From positions 4,701,501 through 4,765,500 of the forward strand of contig NZ_CP119127.1 of the NCBI RefSeq assembly GCF_030128825.1: a stretch of 64,000 bases of DNA, written 5' to 3'. A program made the translations under genes and the position numbers. The notes below the pieces were generated by a model. The model did no database searches, had not been told where the DNA came from, and saw only the letters and a list, made by a program, of their open reading frames with translations. This document shows, piece after piece, positions 1-9,821 of the stretch (positions within the stretch are counted from its first letter, which is position 1; every line of letters begins with the position of its first letter). This stretch comes from Sphingobium sp. WTD-1. GTDB taxonomy: Bacteria > Pseudomonadota > Alphaproteobacteria > Sphingomonadales > Sphingomonadaceae.

Positions 1-583
1 TGGGGTCGCGGCCGGCGGGCTGCTCGCTATCCTCGGCCGGGCGGCGATATTGGGCGTCGGCCTGCGAATAAAGCGCGACATGCAGATCCTGCAGCGTCTT
101 CCATTCCAGCTTCGACCGGCGCCAGGACAGGGGCTGGGCAAAGGCATGGCAGCTGGCGCAGGCGCCGCGCATAGTCTCATTGGGCAGCACTTCATCGACG
201 ATCCGCTTTTCGGGCAGATACATGACCGGCCGCGCCTCCTCCGGCGCCAGCCCGTGCGAGGCGGACAGCGACTTGATGACCGCGCGCGATTCCTCGGGGG
301 TGATCCCCAGACCGTTCAAGCGCACCATCCGCTTGATCGCCTGCGCCCAGCCCTCCGGCGTGGTACGCACCCAGCTGATGCGGGACAGGTTGCCCTTGGC
401 ATCGGGCGCGTGACAGCTGCCGCATTTTTCCTGGACCAGCGGATCGGTGACGGGGATGCCCTCCTCCGTCTCCTTCATCGTCGCGCCGTCGGGACCGCCA
501 TCGGCCCCGCTCCCCCCTTGGGCCAGCACGACCGACGCAGAGAGCAACGCCAACAGACCGAACTTCACCGGAAGCTGCTTCAC
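1..583 (-). CDS. qhpA: Quinohemoprotein amine dehydrogenase alpha subunit, N-terminal part (3' end outside window)
   Basis: Periplasmic diheme subunit of the quinohemoprotein that oxidises primary amines to aldehydes and passes electrons to cytochrome c or azurin. Translation from a GTG at 581-583 gives a Sec signal (MKQLPVKFGLLALLSASVVLA), then two c-type heme sites, CGSCH at residues 54-58 and CASCH at 142-146. The spacing and the TPEGW, RMxRxxG and PEE motifs between the hemes fit the heme-binding domain of this family. The reading frame stays open to the window edge, so about 194 residues are visible and the beta-propeller part lies outside. It follows a molybdenum hydroxylase pair on the same strand, 176 bp downstream. 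A plain diheme cytochrome serving that hydroxylase is the alternative. The start codon is not certain. Confidence 0.8.
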   Translation of the reverse strand, partial: MKQLPVKFGLLALLSASVVLAQGGSGADGGPDGATMKETEEGIPVTDPLVQEKCGSCHAPDAKGNLSRISWVRTTPEGWAQAIKRMVRLNGLGITPEESRAVIKSLSASHGLAPEEARPVMYLPEKRIVDEVLPNETMRGACASCHAFAQPLSWRRSKLEWKTLQDLHVALYSQADAQYRRPAEDSEQPAGRDP

Positions 584-759
584 CCTGATGTCCCCCTTTG
601 GCGTCCGGTCTTTTGCCCTGGACGCGGCCCAATCTCAGGCGGGGGCTTTTTTGCCCCTCTGACCGGCATGACGGATGACGCCATGTCGATCCGCCATCAA
701 ATTCTTGACGATCATCAAGATTTTTCAGGCCAAGTAAAGAGGGGGTCGAAAAACAAGGT

Positions 760-2943
760 TCAGGCGAACATTTCCGGTACGATCGGCAGAGTGCGGATGC
801 GCTTGCCGGTCGCGGCGTGCAGCGCGTTGACCAGCGCCGGGATCACCGGCGGCAACGCCGGCTCGCCCATGCCGGTCGGCGGATAATCGGTCTTCACGAA
901 CTCGACGATGATGTGCGGCGTATCGGGGATGCGCTGCAGCGGATGGGTGTCGAAATTGGCCTGCTCGACAGCCCCCGCCACCTGGGTGATTTTCTGCCCG
1001 GCCAGCGCCTGGCCCAGCCCTTCGATCACCGATCCCTGCGCCTGGTGCAGCGCGTTCATCGGGTTGATGATCTGGCTGCCGACATCGCCCGCGACCCACA
1101 CGGTCGCGACCTTCGGCATGCCATCGACCAGCGCCACCTCCAGCACCTCGGCGAAATAGCCCATATGGCTGTAGTAAAAGGCAAAGCCCTTGCCCCGCCC
1201 CTTGGGCAATTTCCCGCGATCGGCCCAGCCGCTCATCGCCACCACCTTCTCGATCACGCCCCTGGCGCGGCCGGTGATGAAGGGCGGCGCATTGGGACCG
1301 CGCGGCAATTCGCGCGGTTCGCCCAGCAGTTCAAGCATCAGCGTCGGCAGATCCTTGCCCGCCGCCTGCGCCACTTCGTCCAGGAAGGCCTGGGTGACGA
1401 AGGCCAGCGCGTTGGAGCCGGGCGCGCGCAGCCAGCCGGTCGGCATGTTGGTGGCAAGGAAACTCTGTTCGAGCAGCACCGTGTCGATCAGGCCGGCGGG
1501 GATTTCGCTCGCCGGCATCTCTGCCGAGCGCACCGGCTTGCCGTCCTTGCCGAAGGTCACGAAATGATCGTGGAAGGCGGTCAGCTTGCCGCCCTTGTCC
1601 AGCGCTGCCCGGAAGCCGTGCCAGCCGGCCGGGCGATAGAAATCGCGCTGGATATCCTGCTGGCGGTTGAACAGCAGCTTCACCGGTACGCCCGGCACTT
1701 GCGCCGCGATCGCCGCCGCCTGCACCATATAGTCGTTCATCAGCCGCCGGCCGAAGCCGCCACCGATGCGGGTGAAGTTGATGCGGATTTTCTCCGGCGG
1801 CAGGTTCAGCGCCTTGGCCACCAGCCCGCGCCCGCTTTCTGGATTCTGCGTCGGCGCCCAGATTTCGATCGCGCCATCCTTGAACAGGGCGGTGCAGTTT
1901 TGCGGCTCCAGCGTGCCATGCGCCAGGAACGGATAATCATATTGCGCGCTGACCGTCTTCGCCGCCCCGGCAAAGGCGGCCTCCACGTCACCGGCACGGA
2001 CGATGTCGCCATCCGCTTTCCTCTTCAGCCGTTCGGCCGCCTGCGCGGCGTAGCCCTCCGTCGAAAAGCCGCTGACCGCGCTCATGTCCCATTCGACCTT
2101 CAGCGTTTCGCGCGCCTGGTTGGCGCTCCACCAACTGGTCGACAGGATGGCGACGCCGTCGAACAGCGATTCTGGCGTGCCGTCGCCCTTGATCGTGAGC
2201 ACATGGGCCACGCCCGGCAGCGCCTTGACCGCGTCCAGATTGGCCGTCTTGAACGTGCCGCCAAAGGCCGGGCAGGTTTCCAGCACGGCATAGAGCATGC
2301 CGGGCAGCTTGAAATCGATCCCGAACAAGGGCTTGCCGGCGACGATCGCGGGCGTATCCACCCCGCCGATCGACTGGCCGATGATGCGGAAATCCCTGGG
2401 GTCTTTCAGCGTCAATGTCGCCGGATCGGGCGCCGGCTGCTGCGCGGCGGCAGCGGCGAGCGCCGCGTAAGTCATGCTCCTGCCCGATGCGGGATCGCTC
2501 ACCTTGCCGCTGCCGGTCTTCAATGTCGCGGGCGCCACGCCCCATATCTGCGCCGCCGCTGCGACCAGCATCGCGCGCGCGGCGGCACCGGCCTTGCGCG
2601 TCGGCAGCCATTCGCGCGGCGTCGTGCGACTGCCCCCGGCCGTCTGTCCGCCGAATATCTTCTGGTCGGCATGGGTCTGCTCGATCGTCACCTGCGCCCA
2701 GTCGACGTCCAGTTCCTCGGCGATCAACATCGGCAGCATCGTCTTGGCGCCCTGCCCGATCTCGGCATTTTTCGCGCCGATGATGACACGATTGTCGGGC
2801 AGGATGCGCACGAAGGCGGTCAATATCTGCGGCGCGCCCTCGGCCGCGCCGGCCAGCGGGATGTTGAGGTCGAACAGCAAACCACCGCCCGCAACCAGCG
2901 AGGCGCTGAGGAAGCAGCGGCGCGACAGGATCGGCGCGTTCAT
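760..2943 (-). CDS. Molybdopterin-binding subunit of an IorB-type molybdenum hydroxylase
   Basis: Large catalytic subunit (727 aa) of a xanthine dehydrogenase-family oxidoreductase of the isoquinoline 1-oxidoreductase beta type, which hydroxylates aldehydes or N-heterocycles with water as the oxygen source. The N-terminus carries a twin-arginine-like signal ([15 protein letters not shown]), as expected for periplasmic members that donate electrons to cytochromes. The molybdopterin motif GGGFGRR is present near residue 395, and the C-terminal GMGEPALPP contains the conserved active-site glutamate. The start codon overlaps the stop of the 2Fe-2S subunit gene in an ATGA junction, so the two are co-translated. 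The substrate cannot be read from sequence; aldehyde oxidation beside an amine dehydrogenase is a tempting inference only. Confidence 0.88.
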   Translation of the reverse strand: MNAPILSRRCFLSASLVAGGGLLFDLNIPLAGAAEGAPQILTAFVRILPDNRVIIGAKNAEIGQGAKTMLPMLIAEELDVDWAQVTIEQTHADQKIFGGQTAGGSRTTPREWLPTRKAGAAARAMLVAAAAQIWGVAPATLKTGSGKVSDPASGRSMTYAALAAAAAQQPAPDPATLTLKDPRDFRIIGQSIGGVDTPAIVAGKPLFGIDFKLPGMLYAVLETCPAFGGTFKTANLDAVKALPGVAHVLTIKGDGTPESLFDGVAILSTSWWSANQARETLKVEWDMSAVSGFSTEGYAAQAAERLKRKADGDIVRAGDVEAAFAGAAKTVSAQYDYPFLAHGTLEPQNCTALFKDGAIEIWAPTQNPESGRGLVAKALNLPPEKIRINFTRIGGGFGRRLMNDYMVQAAAIAAQVPGVPVKLLFNRQQDIQRDFYRPAGWHGFRAALDKGGKLTAFHDHFVTFGKDGKPVRSAEMPASEIPAGLIDTVLLEQSFLATNMPTGWLRAPGSNALAFVTQAFLDEVAQAAGKDLPTLMLELLGEPRELPRGPNAPPFITGRARGVIEKVVAMSGWADRGKLPKGRGKGFAFYYSHMGYFAEVLEVALVDGMPKVATVWVAGDVGSQIINPMNALHQAQGSVIEGLGQALAGQKITQVAGAVEQANFDTHPLQRIPDTPHIIVEFVKTDYPPTGMGEPALPPVIPALVNALHAATGKRIRTLPIVPEMFA

Positions 2944-3407
2944 GCCTTCGCTCCCGCCCTGGCCGCATCCTTGATCGCGGCGCGGATGCGGACATAGGTG
3001 GAGCAGCGGCAGAGATTGCCCATCATCGCCGCATCGATGTCCTCGTCACTGGGGTCAGGCGTGGTCGCCAGCAGCGCGGTCGCGCTCATGATCTGCCCCG
3101 CCTGGCAGTAGCCGCATTGCGGCACGTCCAGCTTGACCCAGGCATCGGATATCCGCTTGCCCGCATCGCTCTGCGCCACCGCCTCGATCGTGGTGATCGC
3201 CATGCCCTGCGCCTCGCCGATCGGCGTCTGGCAGGCGCGCGCCGGGCTGCCGTCGATATGCACGGTGCAGGCGCCGCACAGCCCCGCGCCACAGCCGAAC
3301 TTGGTGCCGACCATGTCCAGATCCTCGCGCAACGCCCACAGCAAAGGCTTGGCCGGATCGGCCTCCACCGTGCGCGTCTGTCCATTGACCTTGAGACTGA
3401 TCGTCAT
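2940..3407 (-). CDS. 2Fe-2S subunit of the molybdenum hydroxylase (IorA-type)
   Basis: Small electron-transfer subunit of 155 aa starting [20 protein letters not shown]. It has the plant-type ferredoxin motif [12 protein letters not shown] in the N-terminal half and the second cluster motif CGYCQAGQ followed by CRC in the C-terminal half, the standard two-cluster layout. The ATG at 3405-3407 is preceded by a GGGGTAGGG ribosome site; the same frame is open further upstream, but that would add about 100 residues with no family counterpart. It is the first gene of the operon with the Mo subunit and is divergent from the DUF885 gene, with about 190 bp between the starts holding both promoters. 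Confidence 0.9.
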   Translation of the reverse strand: MTISLKVNGQTRTVEADPAKPLLWALREDLDMVGTKFGCGAGLCGACTVHIDGSPARACQTPIGEAQGMAITTIEAVAQSDAGKRISDAWVKLDVPQCGYCQAGQIMSATALLATTPDPSDEDIDAAMMGNLCRCSTYVRIRAAIKDAARAGAKA

Positions 3408-3594
3408 CGCCCTACCCCCGCTCAACCTTTGATTGTCGCACGCAAAATAGATGGCAGAAAGGCACGGCCTGTCCAGAGGCTTCAGGGACGGTCGTCCAAG
3501 TCCCGGAAAAGCGATCGCTTTCGCAAGGCCCGGCTTGACTTGGCGCCCGCGCGCCTGTCTCTCCTCCGCATCCCCATTCGCGACAGGAATTGCC

Positions 3595-5421
3595 ATGACC
3601 GTCCGTATCTCGCTCGCGCTGCTCCTTGCCCTCGGCGCCCCCGCACCGATCCTGGCCCAGGCGCCTACCGCTGCGCCCGCATCGGCGACCGCGCAGGAAG
3701 ACAAGGCGCTGCTCGCCTTCCTCGATCAGGCGTTCGACCAGCAACTAGCGCTCAGCCCGGAATCTATGACCAGCCTTGGCCTCAAGACCGACTATGGCAA
3801 GCTCGACGATTATAGCGAACGGGCCGACGCCCGCAGCCTGGCGCTGCAGGAACAACAGCTTGCGCAGCTGCATCGCCGCTTCTCGCCCGAACGGCTCGGC
3901 CCCTCGGCGCGCCTCAGCTATCGCCTGTTCGAAGCGCAGGTGGCGACGTCGAAGCAGCAGGCGCCCTTCGCCAAATATGCCTTCCCCGTGTCCACCAATG
4001 GCAGCCCCGCGGGCAACATCCCGGTCTTCCTGATCAACGAGCATCGCGTCGACAGCGTAGCGGATGCCCAGGCCTATATCGCCCGCCTGCGTGATAGCGA
4101 ACGGGTGATGAACGAGGTCGCGACCAAGATGCGCGACCAGGCGGCACAGGGTATCGTCCCGCCCAAGATGGTGTTCGCCCCTGCCCGTGCCGACGCGAAG
4201 AAGGTGATCAGCGGCGCGCCCTTCGATCAGGGGCCGGACTCGACCCTGTTCGCCGATTTCAAGAAGAAGGTCGGCGCGCTCAAGGCATCGGATGCGGAGA
4301 AGGCCAAGCTGATCGCGAACGCACAGGCCGCGCTCACCGGCCCCTTCGCCAAGGGCTTCCAGACCCTTTTCGCCGCGCTCGATGCGATCGAGCCCAAGGC
4401 CAAGGGCAATGACGGTGCCTGGAGCCTGCCGGGCGGCGAGGCCTATTATAACGCCCGCCTTGCCTTCTACACCACCACCAGCCTCAACGCCGACCAGATC
4501 CACCAGATCGGCCTCGATCAGGTCAAGGCGATCCGGGCGGAGATGGAGGCGGTGAAGGCGCGGATCGGCTTTGCCGGATCGCTGACCGATTTCTTCCAGG
4601 CGCTGCGCACCGATCCCAAGTTCAAATATCCCAATGACGCTGCCGGCCGCGAAGCCTATCTGGCGGACGCCCGCGCCGCCATCGCCCAGACCATGGACGC
4701 CGCGCCGCGCTTCTTCCGCGTCCTGCCCAAGGCGAAGCTGGAGGTGCGCGCGGTCGAGGCCTGGCGGCAGGAAACCGCCTCGGTCGCCTTCTACAACCAG
4801 CCCGCGCCCGACGGATCGCGCCCCGGCATCTTCTACGTCAATCTCGCCGACATGAATCAGGTGCAGAAGCCGCAGGTCGCGGCGATCGCCCATCATGAAG
4901 GCGCGCCGGGCCATCATTTCCAGATCGCCCGCGCGCAGGAACTGCCCGACCTGCCCAAATTCCGCCGCTTCGGCTATTATGGCGCCTATACCGAAGGCTG
5001 GGGCCTCTATAGCGAGCGCCTGGCCAAGGAAATGGGCGCCTATCAGGATCCCTATTCGGAATTCGGCATGCTCTCGCTCCAGATGTGGCGCGCGATCCGC
5101 CTGGTCACCGACACCGGCCTGCACGCCAAGCGCTGGACGCGCGAACAGGCGATCCAGTATTTCCGCGACAATGCGCCCCTGTCGGAACGCGACATCGTCA
5201 AGGAAGTCGATCGCTACATCAACAATCCGGGCCAGGCGACCAGCTACATGATCGGCCAGATCCGCATCGCCCAGCTGCGCAAGGAAGCCGAACAGGCGCT
5301 GGGCGCGAAGTTCGACATTCGCGACTTCCATGAAGTGGTGCTGGCCAACGGCGCCCTGCCGCTCGACGTGCTGGGCGAACAGGTCCAGGCCTATATCGCG
5401 GCCACCAAGGCCAAGGGTTGA
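3595..5421 (+). CDS. Secreted DUF885 family peptidase-like protein
   Basis: A 608-residue exported protein of the DUF885 family, which is generally viewed as a zinc carboxypeptidase-like group. The start at 3595 follows an ACAGGAA ribosome site and opens a clean Sec signal ([20 protein letters not shown], then AQA); the longer upstream frame overlaps the divergent promoter and is rejected. The family signature [11 protein letters not shown] lies near residue 435 and supplies the HExxH-like histidines and glutamate. A second conserved block, [10 protein letters not shown], follows about 30 residues later. Monocistronic, ending 11 bp before a strong hairpin. The peptide substrate is unknown. 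Confidence 0.85.
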   Translation: MTVRISLALLLALGAPAPILAQAPTAAPASATAQEDKALLAFLDQAFDQQLALSPESMTSLGLKTDYGKLDDYSERADARSLALQEQQLAQLHRRFSPERLGPSARLSYRLFEAQVATSKQQAPFAKYAFPVSTNGSPAGNIPVFLINEHRVDSVADAQAYIARLRDSERVMNEVATKMRDQAAQGIVPPKMVFAPARADAKKVISGAPFDQGPDSTLFADFKKKVGALKASDAEKAKLIANAQAALTGPFAKGFQTLFAALDAIEPKAKGNDGAWSLPGGEAYYNARLAFYTTTSLNADQIHQIGLDQVKAIRAEMEAVKARIGFAGSLTDFFQALRTDPKFKYPNDAAGREAYLADARAAIAQTMDAAPRFFRVLPKAKLEVRAVEAWRQETASVAFYNQPAPDGSRPGIFYVNLADMNQVQKPQVAAIAHHEGAPGHHFQIARAQELPDLPKFRRFGYYGAYTEGWGLYSERLAKEMGAYQDPYSEFGMLSLQMWRAIRLVTDTGLHAKRWTREQAIQYFRDNAPLSERDIVKEVDRYINNPGQATSYMIGQIRIAQLRKEAEQALGAKFDIRDFHEVVLANGALPLDVLGEQVQAYIAATKAKG

Positions 5422-5432
5422 ACCGCCCTACC

Positions 5433-5470
5433 CACCCGGCTTGCCCCGCCAGCAGGGGGCAAGCCGGGTG
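5433..5470 (+). terminator. Perfect 15-bp hairpin after the DUF885 gene
   Basis: CACCCGGCTTGCCCC at 5433-5447 pairs exactly with GGGGCAAGCCGGGTG at 5456-5470 across an 8-nt loop. It starts 11 bp after the upstream stop codon. There is no T-tract, so it may act as an mRNA 3' stabiliser rather than a strict intrinsic terminator. Confidence 0.6.
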
Positions 5471-5506
5471 AAGGCATCCGTTAAAACTTTGAACCGCCCG
5501 ACGCCT

Positions 5507-5914
5507 TTACGGCAATTCATCAATAATGTGCGGAAGCACCGAGGCAATCTGACTATACGCTCTGAGTGAGAATTGCATCTCAAGGCGTTGCAGGCTGCTC
5601 TGTCGAGTGATCCCCATTATCAACAATCTACTTTGATCATTTCTCGGTAGAAGATCATGATTTTTGGGCAGCAGTTCTCGAAGCGGAACAAGGTGGAGGA
5701 CTTTCACCTGATCATATCTGCATTCAAAGGCGGCTGGGGCACCATCGTACGCAAAGCCTAGCTCCGATAGCACAAGCCTTACGGGGCCGTCGTGCATTTG
5801 GTAAATTGGCTTACCGAGGACCGATATTTCCGAAGCATCCGCCCACCCGCCTAGCCCGGCATCGACGGCGGCGATCGATTTTCGTCTAATCCATTGCTCG
5901 ATCGCAAGTGCCAT
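5507..5914 (-). CDS. Hypothetical protein, orphan
   Basis: A 135-residue protein with no family I recognise. The ATG at 5914 has a strong ribosome site, GGAGGGG four bases before it, which argues for a real gene. The composition is mixed and soluble, with no signal peptide or membrane segment; a basic LLPKNHDLLPRNDQSR stretch sits in the middle and the C-terminus is leucine-rich. Local GC is clearly lower than in its neighbours, which suggests recent acquisition. It stands alone between two convergent blocks, with tonB just beyond its start. No function is proposed. Confidence 0.6.
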   Translation of the reverse strand: MALAIEQWIRRKSIAAVDAGLGGWADASEISVLGKPIYQMHDGPVRLVLSELGFAYDGAPAAFECRYDQVKVLHLVPLRELLPKNHDLLPRNDQSRLLIMGITRQSSLQRLEMQFSLRAYSQIASVLPHIIDELP

Positions 5915-5996
5915 AGCCCCTCCACTAAGACATATTGTAGGCGATCCATTTCAGGTTGGGAATGTCGACAAATGGCCGTCCCCAGACCATCCCCAG

Positions 5997-6764
5997 CTAC
6001 ACCGGCAGCACGAACTCCACCGGCGCGGTGAATTCGATGCGGTCGCCGGATATGTCAGACGGGGCCTTGGGATAGGGCGAGGCGCGGTGCAGCATGGCGG
6101 CGGCTTCTTCGTCGAGCGAGGCGCGGCCGGAACTGCTGATCACACGCCCTTCGATCAGCATGCCGGCGCGGTCGATCACGAAGCGGACCTTCACCACCCC
6201 TTCCTCATGCCGCATCTTGGCGCGGCGGGGATAAATCTTGTGGGCATAGAGCCAGGAGCGGACCCGCGCGGCATAGGCGCGGCTGTTGCCGGCCGGGGCG
6301 TTGGCGTCCAGGCCGTCGGAGATCCCGCGCCGGGCCGGCGGCGCGCCGGCGCTGGCGGCCATGACCGGCGCCGCCCTGGCCGCGGGCTGTGATGACGGCG
6401 CCGCCGCGGCCACTGGCGTTGACGGAGCAGCCGGCGCCACCGCGACGGGCAGCGACAATGCGGAAGGGATCGCCACCATCGGCGGCGGCACCGGCTGCGG
6501 CGGGCTGACCGGCGTGGGGGGCGGCGCCTGCGTCGGCACCGGGGCTTCGGGCTGCGCCGTCGCCTCCGCCGCCTCGGCCTGCTCCACCCCCTGCTCCACG
6601 CCCTTCAGCGCCGCCAGCGACATGACGGTCAGTGCAGCCCCCTCCTCGCGCTTCGGCGCGCGGCCCATGCCCAGGTTCAGCAGCGCCGCGATCAGCAGCG
6701 CGTTTATCCCAAGCGAGGCCGCCGCCGGCCCCGTGACGCGAAAGGGACGCCGCACGCCCGTCAT
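5997..6764 (-). CDS. tonB: Energy transducer TonB
   Basis: A 255-residue TonB protein that couples the inner-membrane proton motive force to outer-membrane receptors. It has a single N-terminal membrane segment (SLGINALLIAALLNL), a long periplasmic linker rich in Pro, Ala and Val (PPPTPVSPPQPVPPP), and a TonB C-terminal domain with YPRRAKMRHEEG, VKVRFVIDRAG and a LDEEAAAMLHRASPYP block. The start at 6764 lies only 4 bp after the stop of the receptor gene upstream, so the two are one operon and this is probably a dedicated TonB for that receptor. The longer frame running into the receptor gene is rejected. Confidence 0.9.
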   Translation of the reverse strand: MTGVRRPFRVTGPAAASLGINALLIAALLNLGMGRAPKREEGAALTVMSLAALKGVEQGVEQAEAAEATAQPEAPVPTQAPPPTPVSPPQPVPPPMVAIPSALSLPVAVAPAAPSTPVAAAAPSSQPAARAAPVMAASAGAPPARRGISDGLDANAPAGNSRAYAARVRSWLYAHKIYPRRAKMRHEEGVVKVRFVIDRAGMLIEGRVISSSGRASLDEEAAAMLHRASPYPKAPSDISGDRIEFTAPVEFVLPV

Positions 6765-6768
6765 GGCG

Positions 6769-8862
6769 TCAGAAGCTATTCGCCACGGTGAAGCGGAAGC
6801 TCTGTCCCTCGGCGGCGAGCGACGACAGATGGCGGCGATATTGCTTGTCGAAGATATTATCCATGGCGATGCGGAATTCAAAGCCCTTGGCCAGGCCACC
6901 CTGCGGCTTGAAGGCGAAGAACAGGTTGTGGACGCTGTAGCCCGGCGTCGCCAGGCCCGACCCGGCCGAGGCGAAGCTGCCCGGCGTCACCTTGTCCTGG
7001 CGCTCGGCAAATTCGCCGGTCCAGCCGCCCGACAGGCCGCTCGCCACATCATTATAGCCCAGCGTCAGGCGATAGTCGTTCGCCGGGATGGTGTTGAGAT
7101 AATCGCCGGTCAACCGGTTCTTGCCATCGATGAAGCTGGCATTGCCGCGCGCATAGAAGCCGCCAATGCCATATTCGGCTTCCAGCTCGATGCCCTTGAA
7201 GCGCGACCGGTTGATATTCTGGAAATAGGGCGTGCCCGCCGCTGCCGAGACGTTGACGATCAGATCCTTGACGTCGTTCTGGAACAGGGTGGTCTTCGCG
7301 CGGAAGCGGTCATTCTTGCCCAGCATATCGTCGAAGGACAAAGTGAAGCCGGCTTCATAATTGTCCGATTTCTCGGGCTTCAGATCCGGATTGTTCGGCC
7401 GGGTCGCGCTGCGGGTGAAGATTTCGTCGATATTGGGCATGCGCACGGTGCGCGCGACCGACCCGAACAGGCCGAACCAGGGCGTAATATTGTAGAGCGC
7501 GGCAAGCTTGGGCGACACGCCGCTATCCTTCACCTTGTCGGTGAGGACGGTGCCGCCGACCACCGTGTCACCCGGCGTCAGGCGGGTCCAGTCGACGCGC
7601 ACGCCCGGCATGATGGTCAGCGTGTCGGACCAGACAATCTCCAACTGACCGAACAGACCGTAACGGTCCATGTCGCCTTCGGGATGGGTGCCCGCGCCGG
7701 GCGTCACCGTACCGTCGAAATTGACGCGCGGGTTGCGCCGTTCCTGCGTGCTCCACTGGCCGCCCAAGATCAGGAAGGTCGTCCAGTCGCCGCCCATGGC
7801 GAACTCGCTGGTATTCTGGACCTTGGCCTGCCAGCTTTCATAGGAGAAATCGGAATATTCCAGGTTCGCGCCCAGGAAGGTCGTCTCAGTCTGGTGGACC
7901 TTGGACAGCGAATAGGCGACCTGCGCCTCGACATTGAAGAATTTGCTGCCGTCAAAGTCGTTCACATAGCCCAGCACGGCGGTCTTGTCGTGGACCCGGC
8001 GGCGCATCAGCGAGCTGCCGGTGGCGGCCGAAATCTGGTCATAGACCTGCGGCGCGTCGCTGATCCAGTCCTGGTAGGACGCCCAGATCGCATGCTTCTT
8101 GTTGCCGCCGATCGCGACCCGGCCCTTGACCAGCCAGCTGTCGGATTCGGTGGCGGAGGCAGCAACGGTGTCGCCATTGCCGCTCTTGTAATCGTCGGTG
8201 CGGCGATAATTATAGCTGCCCAGCAGCTCGACGCCGTCGACCGGCTCGGTCGCGACGATGCCCGACAGGGTATGGCCCTGCGCATTGGTTTCGGTCGCGC
8301 CCTTCAACCGCACGGCCAGCTTGTCGCCGTCGCGCAGGAAGTCCGACGCATCCTTGGTGGTGAAGTTGATCACGCCCGCCAGCGCGCCCGCGCCATAGAG
8401 GGTGGAGGATGCCGGGCCGCGCAGCACCTCGACCCGCTTGTAGAGTTCGGGCTCGCTGAAAAAGGCACCCATGCGATATTGTTCGTAGAATTTGGTGACG
8501 CCATCGACCGTCATCAGGATGCGGTTGTCGCTGTCGCCGATCACCGTGCCCATGCCGCGAATGTTGAAGCCCTGGCCGAGCTGGCCGACGCCGCCCTGCA
8601 CATTGACGCCCGGCATGCCTTCCAGCAGGTCGCCGATCGTCGTCGCCTGCAACTGGTCGATATCCTCCTGATCCAGCGCGGTCACCGCCTGCGGCGTGTC
8701 CAGCGCGACCTTCTCGACGCCAGCGGAGATGATCATCCGGTCGAGTGCGAACTGCGAATCGCTCGCCAACGCAATGTCGTCACTCTGCTCCTGCGCCATC
8801 ACCGGCAGTGGCAGCGCGATCAGCGCGGTGCCCAGCAGTAGCAGGGTCTTGGACTTGGTCAT
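6769..8862 (-). CDS. TonB-dependent outer-membrane receptor, heme/hemoglobin or siderophore type
   Basis: A 697-residue gated beta-barrel receptor. The chosen start (MTKSKTLLLLGTALIALPLPVMAQ) gives a clean signal peptide. The plug domain holds DTPQAVTALDQEDI, a FNIRGMGT-type motif and VEVLRGPASSTLYGAGALAG. The barrel ends in the typical aromatic terminus RFTVANSF. The plug resembles the hemoglobin/transferrin receptor subfamily more than the ferrichrome one, but ligand assignment is inference. It forms an operon with tonB downstream and is divergent from the DUF4198/EF-hand pair over a Fur-like dyad, so iron repression is likely. Confidence 0.85.
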   Translation of the reverse strand: MTKSKTLLLLGTALIALPLPVMAQEQSDDIALASDSQFALDRMIISAGVEKVALDTPQAVTALDQEDIDQLQATTIGDLLEGMPGVNVQGGVGQLGQGFNIRGMGTVIGDSDNRILMTVDGVTKFYEQYRMGAFFSEPELYKRVEVLRGPASSTLYGAGALAGVINFTTKDASDFLRDGDKLAVRLKGATETNAQGHTLSGIVATEPVDGVELLGSYNYRRTDDYKSGNGDTVAASATESDSWLVKGRVAIGGNKKHAIWASYQDWISDAPQVYDQISAATGSSLMRRRVHDKTAVLGYVNDFDGSKFFNVEAQVAYSLSKVHQTETTFLGANLEYSDFSYESWQAKVQNTSEFAMGGDWTTFLILGGQWSTQERRNPRVNFDGTVTPGAGTHPEGDMDRYGLFGQLEIVWSDTLTIMPGVRVDWTRLTPGDTVVGGTVLTDKVKDSGVSPKLAALYNITPWFGLFGSVARTVRMPNIDEIFTRSATRPNNPDLKPEKSDNYEAGFTLSFDDMLGKNDRFRAKTTLFQNDVKDLIVNVSAAAGTPYFQNINRSRFKGIELEAEYGIGGFYARGNASFIDGKNRLTGDYLNTIPANDYRLTLGYNDVASGLSGGWTGEFAERQDKVTPGSFASAGSGLATPGYSVHNLFFAFKPQGGLAKGFEFRIAMDNIFDKQYRRHLSSLAAEGQSFRFTVANSF

Positions 8863-8942
8863 GAAAAATGCCCCCATATCATTGTTGCGGCGCATCAGGC
8901 GCCGGGTCGGGCCGCTCTCTACTCCGATTAAATGCTATTGCA

Positions 8943-8955
8943 AGTGATTCTCACT
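8943..8955. promoter_or_regulatory. Fur-like operator between divergent metal-uptake operons
   Basis: An exact 5-bp dyad AGTGA-TTC-TCACT sits in the TTGCAAGTGATTCTCACTAT context in the 135-bp gap between the receptor gene (start 8862, minus) and the DUF4198 gene (start 8998, plus). The TGATTCTCA core matches the heart of the Fur consensus. One site could control both operons. Irr or another metalloregulator remains possible. Confidence 0.55.
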
Positions 8956-8997
8956 ATACACTATAAAGAGGCGTAACGAAACCAAGGGGGAACCCCA

Positions 8998-9804
8998 TTG
9001 TCCAACCATCGCCGCCCGGTGAACGCCCTGTTCGCCGCCGCCTTGCCTGTGCTGTTATTGGCCGGCGCCACTGCCGCCCAGGCGCATATGCCCTATGTGC
9101 TGCCGACCCTGTTCGATGCCGCAAAGGCTGACCATGTCACCGTCACCTCGGCCTTTGCCGAGGACGCCTTCGTCCCCGAAGTCGCGATGCGCGACGCGCC
9201 CTTCCACCTGGTCGCGCCGGATGGCAGCCAGGCGACCACCGGCCCGGTCACCTATCTGCGTGACCTGTCAGTGTTCGAGGCCGATCTGAAGGCGGACGGC
9301 ACCTATCGCATCACCACCGGCCAGCGCGCCGGACGCAAGGGCAAGATGTTCCGCGTCGGCGATGTCTGGGTGATGCGCGGCGAGGGCGGCGATCCCAAGC
9401 CCGGCGCGCAGGAGGTCGAAGTGCAGAGCATGACGCTGGCAGACGCCTATGTCACCCGCGGCCAGACGACGCAGGCCGCGCTCAAGCCGGTCGGCATGGG
9501 CCTCGAAATCCAGCCGGTCACCCATCCCAACGCCATCGTGTCGGGCAGCGATGCCAGCTTCGTGCTGCTGTTCGACGGCAAGCCCCTGCCCGCCACGCAG
9601 GTCACCCTGTTCCGCAGCGCCGGCGTGCATGACGGCCGCAAGGTCGCGACCGAGACCAAGAGCGACGCGCAGGGCCGCTTCAGCCTGAAGCCCGACGATG
9701 CCGGCACCTATCTGATCCTGGTCCGCCATCGCGGCGCCGCACCCACCGGGTCAGAAACACCCTATCGCAGCTACACCTACACGCTGGCCTTCGACGCCGC
9801 CTGA
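8998..9804 (+). CDS. DUF4198 domain periplasmic protein
   Basis: A 268-residue exported protein of the DUF4198 family, periplasmic proteins often found beside metal-uptake receptors. It starts with TTG at 8998 behind an AAGGGGGAA ribosome site and has a signal peptide ending in AAQAHMPYVLPT; the mature N-terminal histidine after the cleavage site is a common metal ligand in this group. The C-terminal half contains the Ig-like carboxypeptidase-regulatory fold signature (DAQGRFSLKPDDAGTYLILVRH). It is followed 17 bp later by an EF-hand protein and is divergent from a TonB receptor/TonB operon. A metal-sensing or metal-handling role in the periplasm is inferred from context. Confidence 0.8.
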   Translation: MSNHRRPVNALFAAALPVLLLAGATAAQAHMPYVLPTLFDAAKADHVTVTSAFAEDAFVPEVAMRDAPFHLVAPDGSQATTGPVTYLRDLSVFEADLKADGTYRITTGQRAGRKGKMFRVGDVWVMRGEGGDPKPGAQEVEVQSMTLADAYVTRGQTTQAALKPVGMGLEIQPVTHPNAIVSGSDASFVLLFDGKPLPATQVTLFRSAGVHDGRKVATETKSDAQGRFSLKPDDAGTYLILVRHRGAAPTGSETPYRSYTYTLAFDAA

Positions 9805-9821
9805 TATCCCGGAGACACGCC

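Noticed and set aside
817..2997. 726-codon plus-strand open frame antisense to the Mo subunit
   Set aside because: Composition is Arg/His/Gln-rich with no domain; the minus strand carries clear family motifs. Such mirror frames are expected in high-GC DNA.
6286..8841. 851-codon plus-strand open frame across tonB and the receptor
   Set aside because: Antisense shadow of two well-supported genes; no ribosome site or recognised fold.
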